A stretch of DNA of 64,000 nt from UBA10649 sp963700255 (GCA_963700255.1 CAVOWW010000023.1:1-64000), one strand, 5' to 3'. Shown: positions 1 to 8,970, counted from the stretch's first letter. Numbers and translations: made by a program. Notes: generated by a model from the sequence alone, not told the origin.

Positions 1-58
1 TCATTAGATAGAAATTTTCGAATTGCTATGACAAATCTAAGCATTAACGTCATATACT

Positions 59-85
59 AAAAAAGCCGGGTCAATTATGCCCGGC
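59..85 (-). terminator. Rho-independent terminator of the DUF1579 gene
   Basis: On the minus strand a 6-bp GC stem (80-85 with 65-70) and a 9-nt loop are followed by six T residues (complement of 59-64). It lies just past the stop of the 104-688 gene, where its transcript should end. Confidence 0.75.
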
Positions 86-103
86 AATAGTTCGAAAAGA
101 AAT

Positions 104-688
104 TTATTTACGCATAAATTCTATTTCCATCGATTTGAATTCCTGTCCATTGTAATTCGTATACATTTCGATGAGATGGTGATTCTCATCAAGAATCTTC
201 ATAATTTGTTTATACTTCAATTCCGATTTGGTTATGGGATCAACCATTGTTCCTTCCATTGTAAGACTTTTTGTTTGCTCGTCATATTTTCCTTTTGCAA
301 TTGAAGTTCCTGTTCCCACATTATCAATCCAAACTGAAGTAAATTCCTGTGTGGCGTTATCATAGCCCATAATGTTAATGCCTTCTGTTGGCATTCCCAT
401 CATCGAAGAAGTGTGAGTTGATTTCTGGTATCTTCCTCCCAGAATCATTTCTGTTTTAGAAATTCCTTCCGTTACCATTGGTTCACCGCCAGGACTCATC
501 CAGAATTTATCTATTGTCTTCCAATCCCCAGCATTTTTTGCCATCATCTTATGCATTGGCCCCGGTGTCATGTATTCCGTCCAGATTTTTATTCCCTCTT
601 CCTGGGAATCTTCCTGCTGAGCATTAAGATAAGTCATTGAACTCAGCAACAACAGCAAGATTAGAAAAGATTTTTTTAGCTCGAACAT
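104..688 (-). CDS. DUF1579-family exported protein
   Basis: 194 aa. Residues 1-23 are a signal peptide: charged start, a long leucine run, and a probable cut after LNAQ. The mature part reads like DUF1579 proteins: a W-x-T-x-D-KFWMSPGGEP stretch, then SKTEMILGGRYQ, then NIMGYDNATQEF, which is the usual beta-rich core. The family has no firm function; it is common as a periplasmic or surface protein in Bacteroidota and Ignavibacteria. It is intact, followed by a terminator, and lies 35 bp downstream of the small barrel-like gene on the same strand. The AT-rich codon use differs completely from everything after 2,910. Family call is by sequence recognition; function unknown. Confidence 0.75.
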   Translation of the reverse strand: MFELKKSFLILLLLLSSMTYLNAQQEDSQEEGIKIWTEYMTPGPMHKMMAKNAGDWKTIDKFWMSPGGEPMVTEGISKTEMILGGRYQKSTHTSSMMGMPTEGINIMGYDNATQEFTSVWIDNVGTGTSIAKGKYDEQTKSLTMEGTMVDPITKSELKYKQIMKILDENHHLIEMYTNYNGQEFKSMEIEFMRK

Positions 689-723
689 TTTGCCTCCTGT
701 ATTTTAGATGAATGTAAGTTTAT

Positions 724-1185
724 TTAATATTGATTAAAAAAATACCTTGCGCCTAATGCAGCGTTTATCTGGAAATCAGTTTTAGGGATTAGATCAAGAA
801 TTGGAACCACCTCAACGAAAATATCGATGGGCACATTTTGAAACAGATAGGCCAATCCAAGTGGAACGCGAACACCAAGTTTTATGTCATTTGCTGTCTT
901 TAGCCGTGCACCAATTCCATAATAAAAAGGAAGTTTACCTTCAGATATAGTTATCAGTCTGATGTTATGAAATAAATAATCGGCATGAATCTGAAACGCA
1001 TTTTCATCAACAAATGACCAGGCTAAAGCCGCATCGAAAGCCGTTGTGCTGCTTGTCCAGTATTTACCGCTTAAGCCAGTTGGTTCGCCAACTATTAATC
1101 CTAACCCAAAGCCTTTGCTCTGTGCATTGATAGTTGAGATAAATATTAATGCAGACAGAATTGCGATGTATTTTATTTTGGTCAC
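724..1185 (-). CDS. Small outer-membrane beta-barrel-like protein
   Basis: 153 aa. A signal peptide ends near STINAQ (about residue 22). The mature part alternates polar and hydrophobic residues with many glycine and aromatic positions (FGLGLIVGEPTGLSGKYW, then YYGIGARLK, then GLAYLFQ) and ends in an aromatic strand, GARYFFNQY. Such a pattern and an aromatic C-terminus are typical of small outer-membrane barrels of Bacteroidota-type bacteria. I infer an outer-membrane location; no substrate can be named. It is intact, and its AT-rich composition matches the neighbouring genes up to 2,910. Confidence 0.6.
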   Translation of the reverse strand: MTKIKYIAILSALIFISTINAQSKGFGLGLIVGEPTGLSGKYWTSSTTAFDAALAWSFVDENAFQIHADYLFHNIRLITISEGKLPFYYGIGARLKTANDIKLGVRVPLGLAYLFQNVPIDIFVEVVPILDLIPKTDFQINAALGARYFFNQY

Positions 1186-1292
1186 TTCTTCCTCTGTTTT
1201 TTTATTTGAAAATTTTGCTGCAAATATATGTATAGTCAGCGTTCTCAGGAAGTAAAATTTGGTGATTAGAAATGTAATTTTTTACGCCTGGA

Positions 1293-1965
1293 TTATTCCT
1301 TAGCGCCAGCGTTTTTTAGGATTTTAACCACGTCATCATATCCACCCAAGTTTTGCCAGGAAGAGAGGTGAAGAACCTTCACCAGTGGCCTTATTCACAT
1401 TTGCACCATGCTTAATAAGATATTTTACCAGCTCAGCATCGCCATTTGCAGCTGCATAATGTAAGGCAGTCCATTTTAATGCACTTTTCCTTTTAAGTTC
1501 CGCGTGAATATTTGCACCATTTTTTCTTAACAACTCACACATTTCAATCGGAACTTTTCCAGAAGATACTCCCAGCGTTGCCTGAAGAAAAGGAGTCATT
1601 CCATCATTTGCAGCTTCATTTACTTTTGCACCATTTGCAATTAATATTTTTGCATTTTCAAGTGAATTGCTTGATGCCCAAAGCAAGGCAGTTTTTCCTT
1701 CATTGTCTTTAAGATTTACATCAGCACCATTTCTGATTAAAAAATTAACCATATCGTCATAGTAGTAATAACTGCTTGCAATCATTAGTACAGTTGTGCC
1801 TGAAGTTGGATGCTGAGTATTAATATCAACTCCGGATTGAAGCAGTTGCTCAATTTTTACAGTATCTTTTTTAATTACTGCATCTGCAAGTTGGTTAAAT
1901 TGTTGGGGGAAAATGTTACAAATGTAACCAACCGAAATAATAAATAATATTTGTAAATATTTCAT
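1293..1965 (-). CDS. Exported ankyrin-repeat protein (frameshifted near its end)
   Basis: About 220 aa. Starts at ATG 1965, one base after the stop of the upstream gene, with a signal peptide (MKYLQILFIISVGYIC). At least five ankyrin repeats follow: GTTVLMIASSYYYYDDMVNFL, GKTALLWASSNSLENAKIL, GMTPFLQAT, WTALHYAAANGDAELVKYL. In the main frame the last repeat stops at 1336 (AKLGWI), but a one-base shift near 1346-1350 restores a normal repeat end, GGYDDVVKILKNAGAKE, stopping at 1293. Ankyrin proteins bind other proteins; the exported location is inferred from the leader. The shift is most likely a sequencing error. Reading to 2217 in the same frame only overlaps the upstream gene and is not used. 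Confidence 0.7.
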
Positions 1966-1966
1966 T

Positions 1967-2710
1967 TTAATAAAACTCATATTCGTATGTTGTTTCTTCA
2001 ATTGTTTTGTTTTTATAATCAATCCTGTTATACTTTTTTGATAAATTATTTGGGAAATATTCCCAGCTAGATTCATAAAGTGTTTCACCATTCTCAGACA
2101 TCTTCTCTGAGATTTTGTTTCCATTTTCGTCAAATTGTTGAATATGCACTGCAGTCTTTCCTTGTGTACTAGTGGAATCAATAATACTACTTTTATAATC
2201 GTTGTATTCTGAAACAAACCGATATGTCATTGAATCAAGTTTATTGTAAACTATACTTAATAAAGGTCTTTGCTGATCATCATATCGAGTAATATTTTTT
2301 AATATGTTTCCATTCTCATATTCTATAGTTGAATCGATATTATTTTTATCATCGTAATAATAAAATGAAGAATCAGATTTAATTCCAGCCGAATTAAAAT
2401 GTGTTTTTTTAGTTACTCTACTAAGTGAATCATAATTCAAATAATATTTTTCTCCTGTATTTAAATCAATAATAGATTTTTTCAATGGCTGAGTAAATGA
2501 ATAATCGTATTCATATTTATATACAAAATCAGTATCAATTCTTCCATTCGGATATTTGATCAACCGTTCAATCTGGTTCCCAAGCGAGTCGTAGCTGAAA
2601 ATCCAAGAATTAAATAATGTATCGGCTACATAATAATGCCAATATGTAATCTTATTAGAATTATTATATGCTTTGGATTCTACTAGACTTCCCGTTCCAT
2701 AAAATCTCAA
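1967..2710 (-). CDS. YD/MORN-like repeat protein, 5' part uncertain
   Basis: 247 aa from a TTG at 2710, so the start is not real. Repeated units of about 20 residues have the form SYDSLGNQIERLIKYPNG, NYDSLSRVTKKTHFNSAG, YYDDKNNIDSTIEYENG and QFDENGNKISEKMSENGET: tyrosine/aspartate-rich strands as in YD or MORN-like surface proteins. Another frame just upstream encodes EYRRDKNGNVIE, a further unit, so a one-base shift at about 2700-2712 probably separates the N-terminal part. That part runs into the chimeric junction near 2,910 and its true start is lost. It sits in an operon with the ankyrin gene (1-bp gap). Probably exported; function unknown. Confidence 0.55.
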   Translation of the reverse strand: MRFYGTGSLVESKAYNNSNKITYWHYYVADTLFNSWIFSYDSLGNQIERLIKYPNGRIDTDFVYKYEYDYSFTQPLKKSIIDLNTGEKYYLNYDSLSRVTKKTHFNSAGIKSDSSFYYYDDKNNIDSTIEYENGNILKNITRYDDQQRPLLSIVYNKLDSMTYRFVSEYNDYKSSIIDSTSTQGKTAVHIQQFDENGNKISEKMSENGETLYESSWEYFPNNLSKKYNRIDYKNKTIEETTYEYEFY

Positions 2711-2902
2711 TTACGTTTCCATTTTTGTCGCGCCTGTATTCAATAACGGAGCTTGGTTTACTGAATTTTGAACTGGAATTCTCCTTTTCTTATTACATAG
2801 CCAGTTGGCATCGAAATGAAGAGTAGAAAGTCTATCTTCTTTTAGAGCCGAATCATTTAATCTGAATTCTTTATAAAGTAGAAACTGTTTTTTAACCCCT
2901 AG

Positions 2903-2921
2903 TTCCTGAAACAAGCGGTCG
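2903..2921. other. Chimeric junction between AT-rich and GC-rich DNA
   Basis: Left of here the DNA is AT-rich with Bacteroidota-type genes. Right of here it is GC-rich actinobacterial DNA. The switch occurs within about 15 bases, inside the minus-strand oxidoreductase gene, whose reading frame ends five codons after its last conserved residues. No repeat, integrase or tRNA is seen at the point. Confidence 0.85.
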
Positions 2922-3066
2922 CTGCCGAGGCCACTCCTCCCTCGAGGAAGCAGTCCTCCCACAGCCAGACCTGCTCCAGCCCCACCGCCTCGGCGTGCTG
3001 CACCAGGCTGCGCATCGCCTCCGGCGGGGACTGCGGTCGGATGACGACGCCCAGGTCCACGGTCAT
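2912..3066 (-). CDS. LLM-class flavin/F420 oxidoreductase, N-terminal fragment
   Basis: Starts at ATG 3066 with MTVDLGVVIRPQSPPEAM, then VQHAEAVGLEQVWLWED, the first strand and helix of the bacterial-luciferase-like (LLM) fold. The fragment continues to GGVASAATA and is then replaced by unrelated AT-rich sequence; an intact protein would be about 300 aa. LLM enzymes use F420 or flavin to oxidise or reduce small molecules. It lies 20 bp downstream of the methyltransferase gene on the same strand, so the two were probably co-transcribed. The cut coincides with the chimeric junction. Confidence 0.7.
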
Positions 3067-3086
3067 GCCTCACCCTCCCACGTCAG

Positions 3087-3911
3087 TCACTCGCGCTCGG
3101 CCACGGTGTGGCGAACCACCTGCTCGAAGCTGATCGAGCCGTCGGGACGCGCGTGGCTCATCAGCCGCGTGGCTACCTCTTCGCGCGCTGCCGCGAGGTC
3201 GGCCTCGGGGACGGCGAGCCAGGCGGCGCGCTGCCCGGTCGACATGCTGAACGCCAGCCACTGATCGAATCCGCTGAACACCACGTCGACGCGCTGGCTC
3301 ACGGTCCGCGCCGAGATGAAGCCACCGTCCAGCAGCAGCTGCTCCATCCCGGCATCGCTGCCGAACGGTCCCTGACTGCCGGACGTGCGGGCATCCCGCC
3401 TGGGCAGGTAGGGGTGGAGCACGGCGTCCACGTCCCTCCAGCGGGGATCGGTCTCGCCGAAGGTCGTGACTCCTACCGTTCCTCCTGGACGCACCAGGGG
3501 CAGCCACGCGCGCACGGCCTCCAGAGGATCGGGGAGGAAGAACAGCACGAGGCTCGACGCGATCCCGTCGAACTGGCCCAGGCTCGGATCGGGTGCCTGG
3601 GCACTGCCCTCGACGAACTCGACGTTGGCAACACCGCGTTCGGCGGCGGTGGCCCTGGCGAGAGCCAGCATGGCCGGCGCCACGTCAAGTCCCAGCACTC
3701 GTCCGGGGTCCACGGCAGCCGCAAGGGGGAAGAGGACCGCTCCGCGCCCGCAGCCCATGTCGAGCCAGCGCTCGCCCCGGCCAGGCGACAGGGCCGCGAC
3801 CAGCCCGGCGGCTATCGGCTGGAAGAAGTCGACGCCCGATGCGTCGTACTCCGTCGCGATCGTGTCGAAGAGCTTCGCGGTTCGACGTTCGGCCTCGTCG
3901 CGATCATCCAT
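3087..3911 (-). CDS. Class I SAM-dependent methyltransferase
   Basis: 274 aa, intact. Motif I is LDMGCGRGAVLFPLA (about residues 50-64), followed by the acidic end of strand 2 (LGLDVAPAML), motif post-II FDGIASSLVLFFLPDP, and LVRPGGTVGVTTFGE. It resembles UbiE/small-molecule methyltransferases of the methyltransf_11/25 type. The C-terminal part (SFEQVVRHTVAERE) has no catalytic motif. Substrate unknown. It is the upstream partner of the LLM oxidoreductase fragment, so a joint role in modifying one small molecule is possible but only inferred. Confidence 0.8.
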   Translation of the reverse strand: MDDRDEAERRTAKLFDTIATEYDASGVDFFQPIAAGLVAALSPGRGERWLDMGCGRGAVLFPLAAAVDPGRVLGLDVAPAMLALARATAAERGVANVEFVEGSAQAPDPSLGQFDGIASSLVLFFLPDPLEAVRAWLPLVRPGGTVGVTTFGETDPRWRDVDAVLHPYLPRRDARTSGSQGPFGSDAGMEQLLLDGGFISARTVSQRVDVVFSGFDQWLAFSMSTGQRAAWLAVPEADLAAAREEVATRLMSHARPDGSISFEQVVRHTVAERE

Positions 3912-4034
3912 ACGGGGAGAGTGTCACCCATTCGCTTCCGTGACTAGGGCGCTGCTCTGTCGCACCGCGGATTCCTCGCGATCTCTCCTCGTCCACGGAT
4001 GGCAACGACGGCGGCAGGCTGCCACCATGGCCGC

Positions 4035-4709
4035 ATGATGCTGCCGTGGTCACGAAGGGCTGTTGGTATCGCATGCGTTGCGCTGTGCTTCGTGATCGGC
4101 GCCTCGCCCGCCTACGCCGGCGACATGTCGGGCGCCAGCTTCCTGATGACCGTGGACGACCTCCGCGGCGACTACGGGCCCGTCCGCGACACCAACTCCA
4201 CGGATCTCGGCCGGACCCTGCCCTCTGCATGCGATCCGCCGACCAGCGGCGGCAGCACGCGAGGACGAGAGTCGTCGTCGACTCCCTACAGCGAGGTGAC
4301 CTTCGCGGACGGACTCTCGATCCAGAACAGCGTCTACGTGTACAGATCGCCGGCCGCGGCACGCGCGTCGTTCGAGCTGCTGGAGTCCCGCACGCTCGAG
4401 AAGTGCCAGGGCCAGGCCTACTCCCCGTTCGGGGACGACGAGGAGATCGTTCCGCAGGTGATCGCGGCCGGGGCCCGGCGACTGCCATCCGTCGAGGGCA
4501 GCCCCCGATTCTCCGTCGGCCAGAGCGTCATCCTGCTCGACCCGCAGAGCGCTCCCGGTGGCTACACGGACTTCTTCAGCTACGGCGTCTTCACCCTGGC
4601 GGGCAACGCGATCGTCCAGATGCAGTCCTACTCGGACACGCCCATCTCGGGAGCAACTCGGGCCGACCTGCGGCGGGTGAACCGACTGGTGGTCGGCCGC
4701 CTCTCCTAG
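4035..4709 (+). CDS. Secreted PknH-like sensor-domain protein
   Basis: About 224 aa from the ATG pair at 4035/4038. That start puts a clear signal peptide first (PWSRRAVGIACVALCF, cut near AYAG); the in-frame ATG at 3999 would bury it. The mature part, with VYVYRSPAAARASFELLESR and spaced cysteines (CDPP, KCQGQ), resembles the extracellular PknH-type sensor domain found alone or on kinases in actinobacteria. The domain is thought to bind an unknown ligand outside the cell. Intact, single gene, convergent with the oxidoreductase downstream. Fold assignment is moderate. Confidence 0.55.
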   Translation: MMLPWSRRAVGIACVALCFVIGASPAYAGDMSGASFLMTVDDLRGDYGPVRDTNSTDLGRTLPSACDPPTSGGSTRGRESSSTPYSEVTFADGLSIQNSVYVYRSPAAARASFELLESRTLEKCQGQAYSPFGDDEEIVPQVIAAGARRLPSVEGSPRFSVGQSVILLDPQSAPGGYTDFFSYGVFTLAGNAIVQMQSYSDTPISGATRADLRRVNRLVVGRLS

Positions 4710-4731
4710 ACCCGCAAGCGAGGGGCACGCG

Positions 4732-5620
4732 TCACAGCGCGGAGAGCTCTCCCACCACGTGATCCCCGAGGCCCTGGATGTAGGGCACGGGGTCGCCCGT
4801 GAACGGCATGACGTGGACCTCGTCGACGCCGACGTCCGCGAACGAGCGCATCTGCTCGACGAACGCGCGCCCGCCCGCAGCATCGGGGTCCAGCGGGCCC
4901 GTCCACAGGATCGTCTTGCGGATCGCGTCGAACGATGAGCCTGTGTCGCGACAGTGCTCCTCGAGGACGCCGAGCTTCGCCAGGACGTCGTCGGCACCAG
5001 TGGCGGGGCCGGTGAAGAGGTTGCAGGCATCGGCGTACTGCGCCACCAGCCGCAGCGTCTTCTTCTCCCCCATGCCGCCGATCATGATCGGGCGGGTGGG
5101 GTTGCGTGATGGCCTGCGGCACGTTGATCGTCTCGGCCAGCGAGTAGTGCCTGCCGACGTAGGGTCCGTCGTCGTCGCTCCACATCTGGTGGACGATCTG
5201 CAGCGTCTCCTCCAGCCGCTCGAAGCGCTCCGCGAGCGGCGGGAACGGCACCCCGAGGCCCAGGTGCTCGCGGTCGTACCAAGCGGCGCCGATACCGAGC
5301 ATCGCCCGACCGCCGGACAGCACGTCGAGCGTCGTGACGATCTTGGCGAGCAGCCCGGGGTGGCGGTAGGTGACCCCGGTGACGAGCAGCTGGAGCTCGA
5401 CCGTGGACGTGTGCGCCGCCAGGAAGCCCAGCGTGGTGTAGCCCTCCAGCATGGGCTTCTCGGGGCCGCCGGCCATCTCCATCTGGAAGTAGTGGTCCAT
5501 GACGGACAGGTTGTCGATTCCCGCCTCCTCGACGGCCCGGCCGGCGTTCGCCAGGGTCGGGCCGATCTCGCCTGGACCGCCGGGAACCTCGAAGTTGATG
5601 ATGTGGACGCCGAGCCTCAT
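4732..5620 (-). CDS. LLM-class F420-dependent oxidoreductase (one frameshift)
   Basis: About 295 aa. The first frame, from ATG 5620, gives MRLGVHIINFEVPGG, then NLSVMDHYFQM, LLVTGVTYRHPGLLAK, MLGIGAAWYDREH and MWSDDDGPYVGRHY, the standard order for F420-dependent LLM enzymes. At about 5,090-5,100 the frame must drop one G in a run of C/G bases: NVPQAITQPHP then continues as PIMIGGMGEKKTLRLVAQYA in another frame, ending at 4732. The family consensus (PHPP-IMIGG) spans the point exactly, so a single base error is the simplest reading. It uses F420H2 or FMN on an unknown substrate. Divergent from the YCII gene, with about 220 bp between them. Confidence 0.75.
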
Positions 5621-5840
5621 GACTGCCTCCCGGGAGAGCACGGCCATCGCGAACCCGGTGTACGCGGTGGCCCGCGGGTCCAGTATCCACCCGAAGAAGG
5701 ACCCCTCGAGAGTTCTGGTCCAGATCACGGGTGGGGCCGAGGTGTGCCACTGTTGTCCGCACGATCGCGTCGATTGCGGCTCCCGCTCGCCGGGGAGGGG
5801 TTCAGGTGCACACGTCGCCACCACCGAGGTAGGAGCAGCC

Positions 5841-6188
5841 ATGGCCCAGTTCGTCATCTACTTCAACCAGCAGTGGGTGGGCGACCACCCCGAGGAATGG
5901 TTCCATCAGCGCGGGCCACTGGCGAGGGCGGTCGTGGACGACATGAAGGCGGCCGGCGTCTACGTGTTCGCCGGAGGGCTCGAGGAGGACATCGACCAGG
6001 CCTTCACCGCGGACGCCACCAGCGGGACGCTGGAGTTCACCGCCGGACTCTACGTCGAGGGCACCGACTTCCTGGGCGGGCTCACCGTGGTGGATGTCGC
6101 GGACGTCGAGGCCGCCCGGATGTGGGCGGGGAGGATCGCGGAAGCCTGCGGCTGGCCGCAGGAGGTCCGCACAATCAAGTCGTTCTGA
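5841..6188 (+). CDS. YCII-related domain protein
   Basis: 115 aa from ATG 5841, preceded by GAGGTAGGAG, a usable ribosome site. It has the dimeric alpha+beta barrel pattern of the YCII/DGPF family: FVIYFNQQW at the start, a central helix RAVVDDMKAAGVYVFAGGL, and GGLTVVDVADVEAARMWAG near the end. Some members are found beside ECF sigma factors; others may act on small molecules. The neighbours here are an LLM oxidoreductase (divergent) and a TetR regulator (convergent), which suggests small-molecule metabolism, but no substrate can be named. Intact. Confidence 0.7.
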   Translation: MAQFVIYFNQQWVGDHPEEWFHQRGPLARAVVDDMKAAGVYVFAGGLEEDIDQAFTADATSGTLEFTAGLYVEGTDFLGGLTVVDVADVEAARMWAGRIAEACGWPQEVRTIKSF

Positions 6189-6273
6189 CCGCTCGCCCAC
6201 CTCACGGGGCAAACCCCCCGAACGGCAGAGGTGCCGTAGGCGAGGAGTTCGGCGCCCGACCGTGCCGCCCCGG

Positions 6274-6922
6274 TCAGCGGCGACGTCGGGCGGGGAAGGC
6301 GTCCGACAGGATGCTGTCCGCGATCGAACGGAAGGCCGCCTGGCCGCCAAGGCCGGCGAAGCCTTCACTGAGCCCGCCGTCGTTCCACAGCGTGGCCAGG
6401 CCGTGCACGAGCGCCCAGGCCTTCAGCCATCGGGCAGGGTCGGCGGCGGGGTCGTCGGAGCCGGTCGCGGTCGTGACGAGCATGCGCTCCAGATCGGTTG
6501 CCCGCCTGGGCGAATGCCGGGTGCGCACCGGCGTCCATGCCGGCGACTCCCGCGAACATCAGCCGGAAGTGCTGGGGGTGGGACATGGCGAAGTCAAGGT
6601 AGCCCTTGCCGATGGCCACCAGTGGCTCATCGACTCCCTCGTCGAGCCGCGACTGCATCGCCTCCGTGAGCAGGACGTGGCCGCGGGCGCCCAGCTCGAG
6701 AAGGAGGTCCTCCCGATCGGCGAAGTGGTAGCCAGGGGCCGCGTGCGAGACGCCCAGGCGGCGCGCCAGCCCCCGGAACGTGACGGCATCGACTCCTTCC
6801 TGCTCGAGCAGGAGGCCCGCCTCGGCAAGCAGCGCCGCCCGCAGGTCGCCGTGATGGTAGGTGCGCGCGTGCTCAGCACCGCCGACCTGGACAGGCGAGG
6901 GTGCGGGGCGCCGCGGAGTCAT
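6274..6922 (-). CDS. TetR-family transcriptional repressor (one frameshift)
   Basis: Start ATG 6922 (MTPRRPAPSPVQVGG). The N-terminal helix-turn-helix is clear: RAALLAEAGLLLEQEG, TFRGLARRLGVSHAAPGYHF, then FADREDLLLELGARG, as in TetR proteins. The ligand domain includes LDFAMSHPQHFRLMF and MDAGAHPAFAQA. At about 6,505-6,515 one base must be dropped, after which another frame gives TDLERMLVTTATGS, WLKAWALVHGLATLWNDGG and stops at 6274. The whole length, about 215 aa, is normal. It is divergent from the DUF4188 gene, with its likely operator between them (6945-6959), so it probably represses that gene and itself. Confidence 0.75.
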
Positions 6923-6944
6923 GGCCCCATTGTCCCGGAGCAAT

Positions 6945-6974
6945 CTTGACACCGTCAAGTTCCTCCCCTATCTT
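6945..6974 (+). promoter_or_regulatory. Promoter with TetR-type operator for the DUF4188 gene
   Basis: TTGACA (6946-6951), 17 bases, then TATCTT (6969-6974) is a good sigma-70 promoter pointing to the DUF4188 gene. A perfect inverted repeat, CTTGAC-ACC-GTCAAG (6945-6959), covers the -35 box, and a third CTTGAC half-site lies at 6972-6977 over the -10 box. A repressor bound here would block transcription. The divergent TetR gene begins 23 bp to the left. Confidence 0.6.
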
Positions 6975-7007
6975 GACGACGACAAGTTCAGCTGGATGGA
7001 GGCGGAG

Positions 7008-7511
7008 ATGGCGAACGCGGTGTTCCCTGGTCGGTTCACGGCCAGCATCGAAGGAGACGTGGTGGTGTTCCTCATCGGGTCCCGGCTGAACCGCCTGCGC
7101 AGCCTGCCGCGCATGGTGCAGGTGGGTCGTCAGATGACGCGGATGCAGTCGGAACTGATGGCGCAGCCAGATCGCGGCTGCCTCCACATGGAGAACTTCT
7201 TCGGCCGCGTCACCCTCTCCGTGCAGTACTGGCGCGACTTCGAGAGCCTTGAGCGGTACGCCCGGGCGGCGGATGCCGAGCATCTGGGGGCCTGGCGCGA
7301 GTTCAACCGCCTTGTCCGCGACTCGGGCGACATCGGGATCTGGCACGAGACCTACCTCGTACCGGCGGGCTCGTACGAGACGATGTACGGGAACATGCCG
7401 GCGTTCGGGCTCGGGCGCGCGGGCACCCACACACCGGCTGGACGGCACTCCACCGCGGCGTCACGGGCAGGGCGCGAGAGCCAAGAGCCCGCGCCCGTCG
7501 AGGCGTACTAG
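7008..7511 (+). CDS. DUF4188 family protein (possible monooxygenase fold)
   Basis: 167 aa from ATG 7008; a GGAGG five bases upstream decides this start over the in-frame ATG 6996. The family pattern is complete: VFPGRFTASIEGDVVVFLIG, then VTLSVQYWRDFESLERYA, HLGAWREFNRLV, GIWHETYLVPAGSYETMYGN. This is the antibiotic-biosynthesis-monooxygenase-like ferredoxin fold of DUF4188. The last 25 residues are low-complexity and variable. Family members often sit next to TetR genes, as here, suggesting induction by a small compound. Exact reaction unknown. Intact. Confidence 0.75.
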   Translation: MANAVFPGRFTASIEGDVVVFLIGSRLNRLRSLPRMVQVGRQMTRMQSELMAQPDRGCLHMENFFGRVTLSVQYWRDFESLERYARAADAEHLGAWREFNRLVRDSGDIGIWHETYLVPAGSYETMYGNMPAFGLGRAGTHTPAGRHSTAASRAGRESQEPAPVEAY

Positions 7512-7606
7512 CGTCGCAGCGCTCCGCCGACGGCGGGCACGCAGGACCGCTCCTCACGCGGAGCACGGCGCTGCGACAGCAGGACCGGCGAAGTGACGGG
7601 TCGCCC

Positions 7607-7794
7607 TCACACCATTGACTGAGGGTGAGAAAGGCCCAACCGCCTCAGAGTCTGGAAGCCCGCGGTCCCCCGATACGACGAAAGGATCTCCTGCACGTAT
7701 CGACTTCGCGCGAGGCTGCGACGTCACCTCCGGGCCGCAGATGATTGTCGATGTCGACGTGCGAGTGGTCGGTGGCCTGTGCGAGTGCGTTCAT
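7607..7794 (-). CDS. Small hypothetical protein (frameshifted)
   Basis: Starts at ATG 7794, with AAGGA a few bases upstream and an ATGA overlap with the likely true stop of the dehydrogenase gene. The first frame gives MNALAQATDHSHVDIDNH. A one-base shift near 7,695 then gives YVQEILSSYRGTAGFQTLRR and stops at 7607; without the shift the frame runs to 7645. It has no recognised domain. It would be the last gene of the MarR-controlled operon. Low certainty. Confidence 0.35.
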
Positions 7795-8970
7795 CGTGGG
7801 GTCCTTCGTCCGGGGCCGGTGACGGGGTGCTGTCGGGTCGCGGCAAAGCTCGCTCCGGAGGCTCGGCGAGCCACTCGACGCTGATGCCCATAGCGGACTG
7901 GTCGCTGAAGAACCGGGTCGGCTCGACGAGCATCGCCTGGGTGTGCACGCCGGGTCTGCGCCGGCTCCGTCGAGGATCTGCAGCGCTGCGGCTACCGTCG
8001 GCGCGGCCGTGACGAGGTAGGCATCGGGGTGGGCAACCCGCATGAGGGTCGCCTCCTCCTGCCCGGGCCCGTTGCCATCGAGCTGCAGGACTGTGCCGTA
8101 CGGGGGGCGACTGAACCGGACGAGGCCCCAGTGCAGCAGCCGGCCCAGCGACGGGCCGAGGTGATCGGGGGCGACCCTCATGCCCGCCACGGCGACCGGG
8201 ATCACGGCGTAGTCCACGACCGGGTTGAACCCGCCGACGTAGAAACCCGTGTCCCGCAGCCCAGGCAGCGCAGCGGTGAGCTGGTGCATCTCCGCAAGCC
8301 CCATCGCGGCCGCCTTCCGCCGACCGAACGGGAGCGGGAAACTGAAGGTCGGCAACGCGCTCGCGGATACCCAGCGGCCGGAGCGGTACTCCTCGTAGGA
8401 GTAGTCGCGGAACTCCTCCATCATCTCCGCGACGGTGGAGTCTGCGACCGGCCGCAGCGATGCCCAGTCGACAGCGATCACGCTTGCGACGAGCGCCCGC
8501 TCGATCCCGCCCAGTCGCTGGTCGGCGTAGCGGACCATCGCCGCCGGGACGCCCGGGTGGAATCCTCCGTCGGTCACGACGGTCGCACCTGACGCCCGGG
8601 CTTCGGTGTCTAGTGCCAGCAGCCGATCCGCCTTGGCGCGGCCGACCTGGATGTCCAGGTAGTCCGACCCGGCGGCGAGCGCGGAACGTACGGCAGTCGT
8701 GGCGTCCCGGGACGTGCCCGCAGCGGCGATGCACAGGTCGACGCCCTCGAGGGCGCGTTCCAGGCTCACACGGTCGCGCGCATCGACGGCGACCGGCTGC
8801 AGGCGGGGGCGCCAGGTGGCATCCGCCGTACCGAGCTCCTCGACCAGGCCCTGCGCACGGTCCAGGTGCCTCCCACCGATGCGCACGGTGTGGTCGCTAT
8901 GCGCCAGCAGCAGGCTGCAGATCTTCGCTCCCGCGTTTCCGTAGCCACCGAGAACCAGGACCGTGCTCAC
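7791..8970 (-). CDS. Saccharopine-dehydrogenase-like NAD(P)-binding protein (two frameshifts)
   Basis: About 390 aa. GTG 8970 overlaps the preceding stop by four bases. The Rossmann motif is VLVLGGYGNAGAKICSLLL (residues 3-21), followed by VAVDARDRVSLERALEGVD and CIAAAGTSRD, as in saccharopine-dehydrogenase/trans-acting enoyl-reductase-like proteins. The main frame is lost near 7,955 after LQILDGAGADP; another frame continues TQAMLVEPTRFFSDQSAMG, EWLAEPPE. A second shift near 7,858 gives ASFAATRQHPVTG and a stop at 7791 that overlaps the next ATG. The reaction is unknown; it is probably an NAD(P)-dependent reductase working with the membrane and DUF6544 proteins. Confidence 0.65.

Noticed and set aside
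2903..2921. Horizontal transfer of a Bacteroidota segment
   Set aside because: The segment cuts genes on both sides and no integrase, repeat or tRNA marks the border; an assembly chimera is more likely.
4799..6949. 716-codon open frame on the plus strand
   Set aside because: It runs across three real genes on both strands without any domain; a shadow of high third-position GC.
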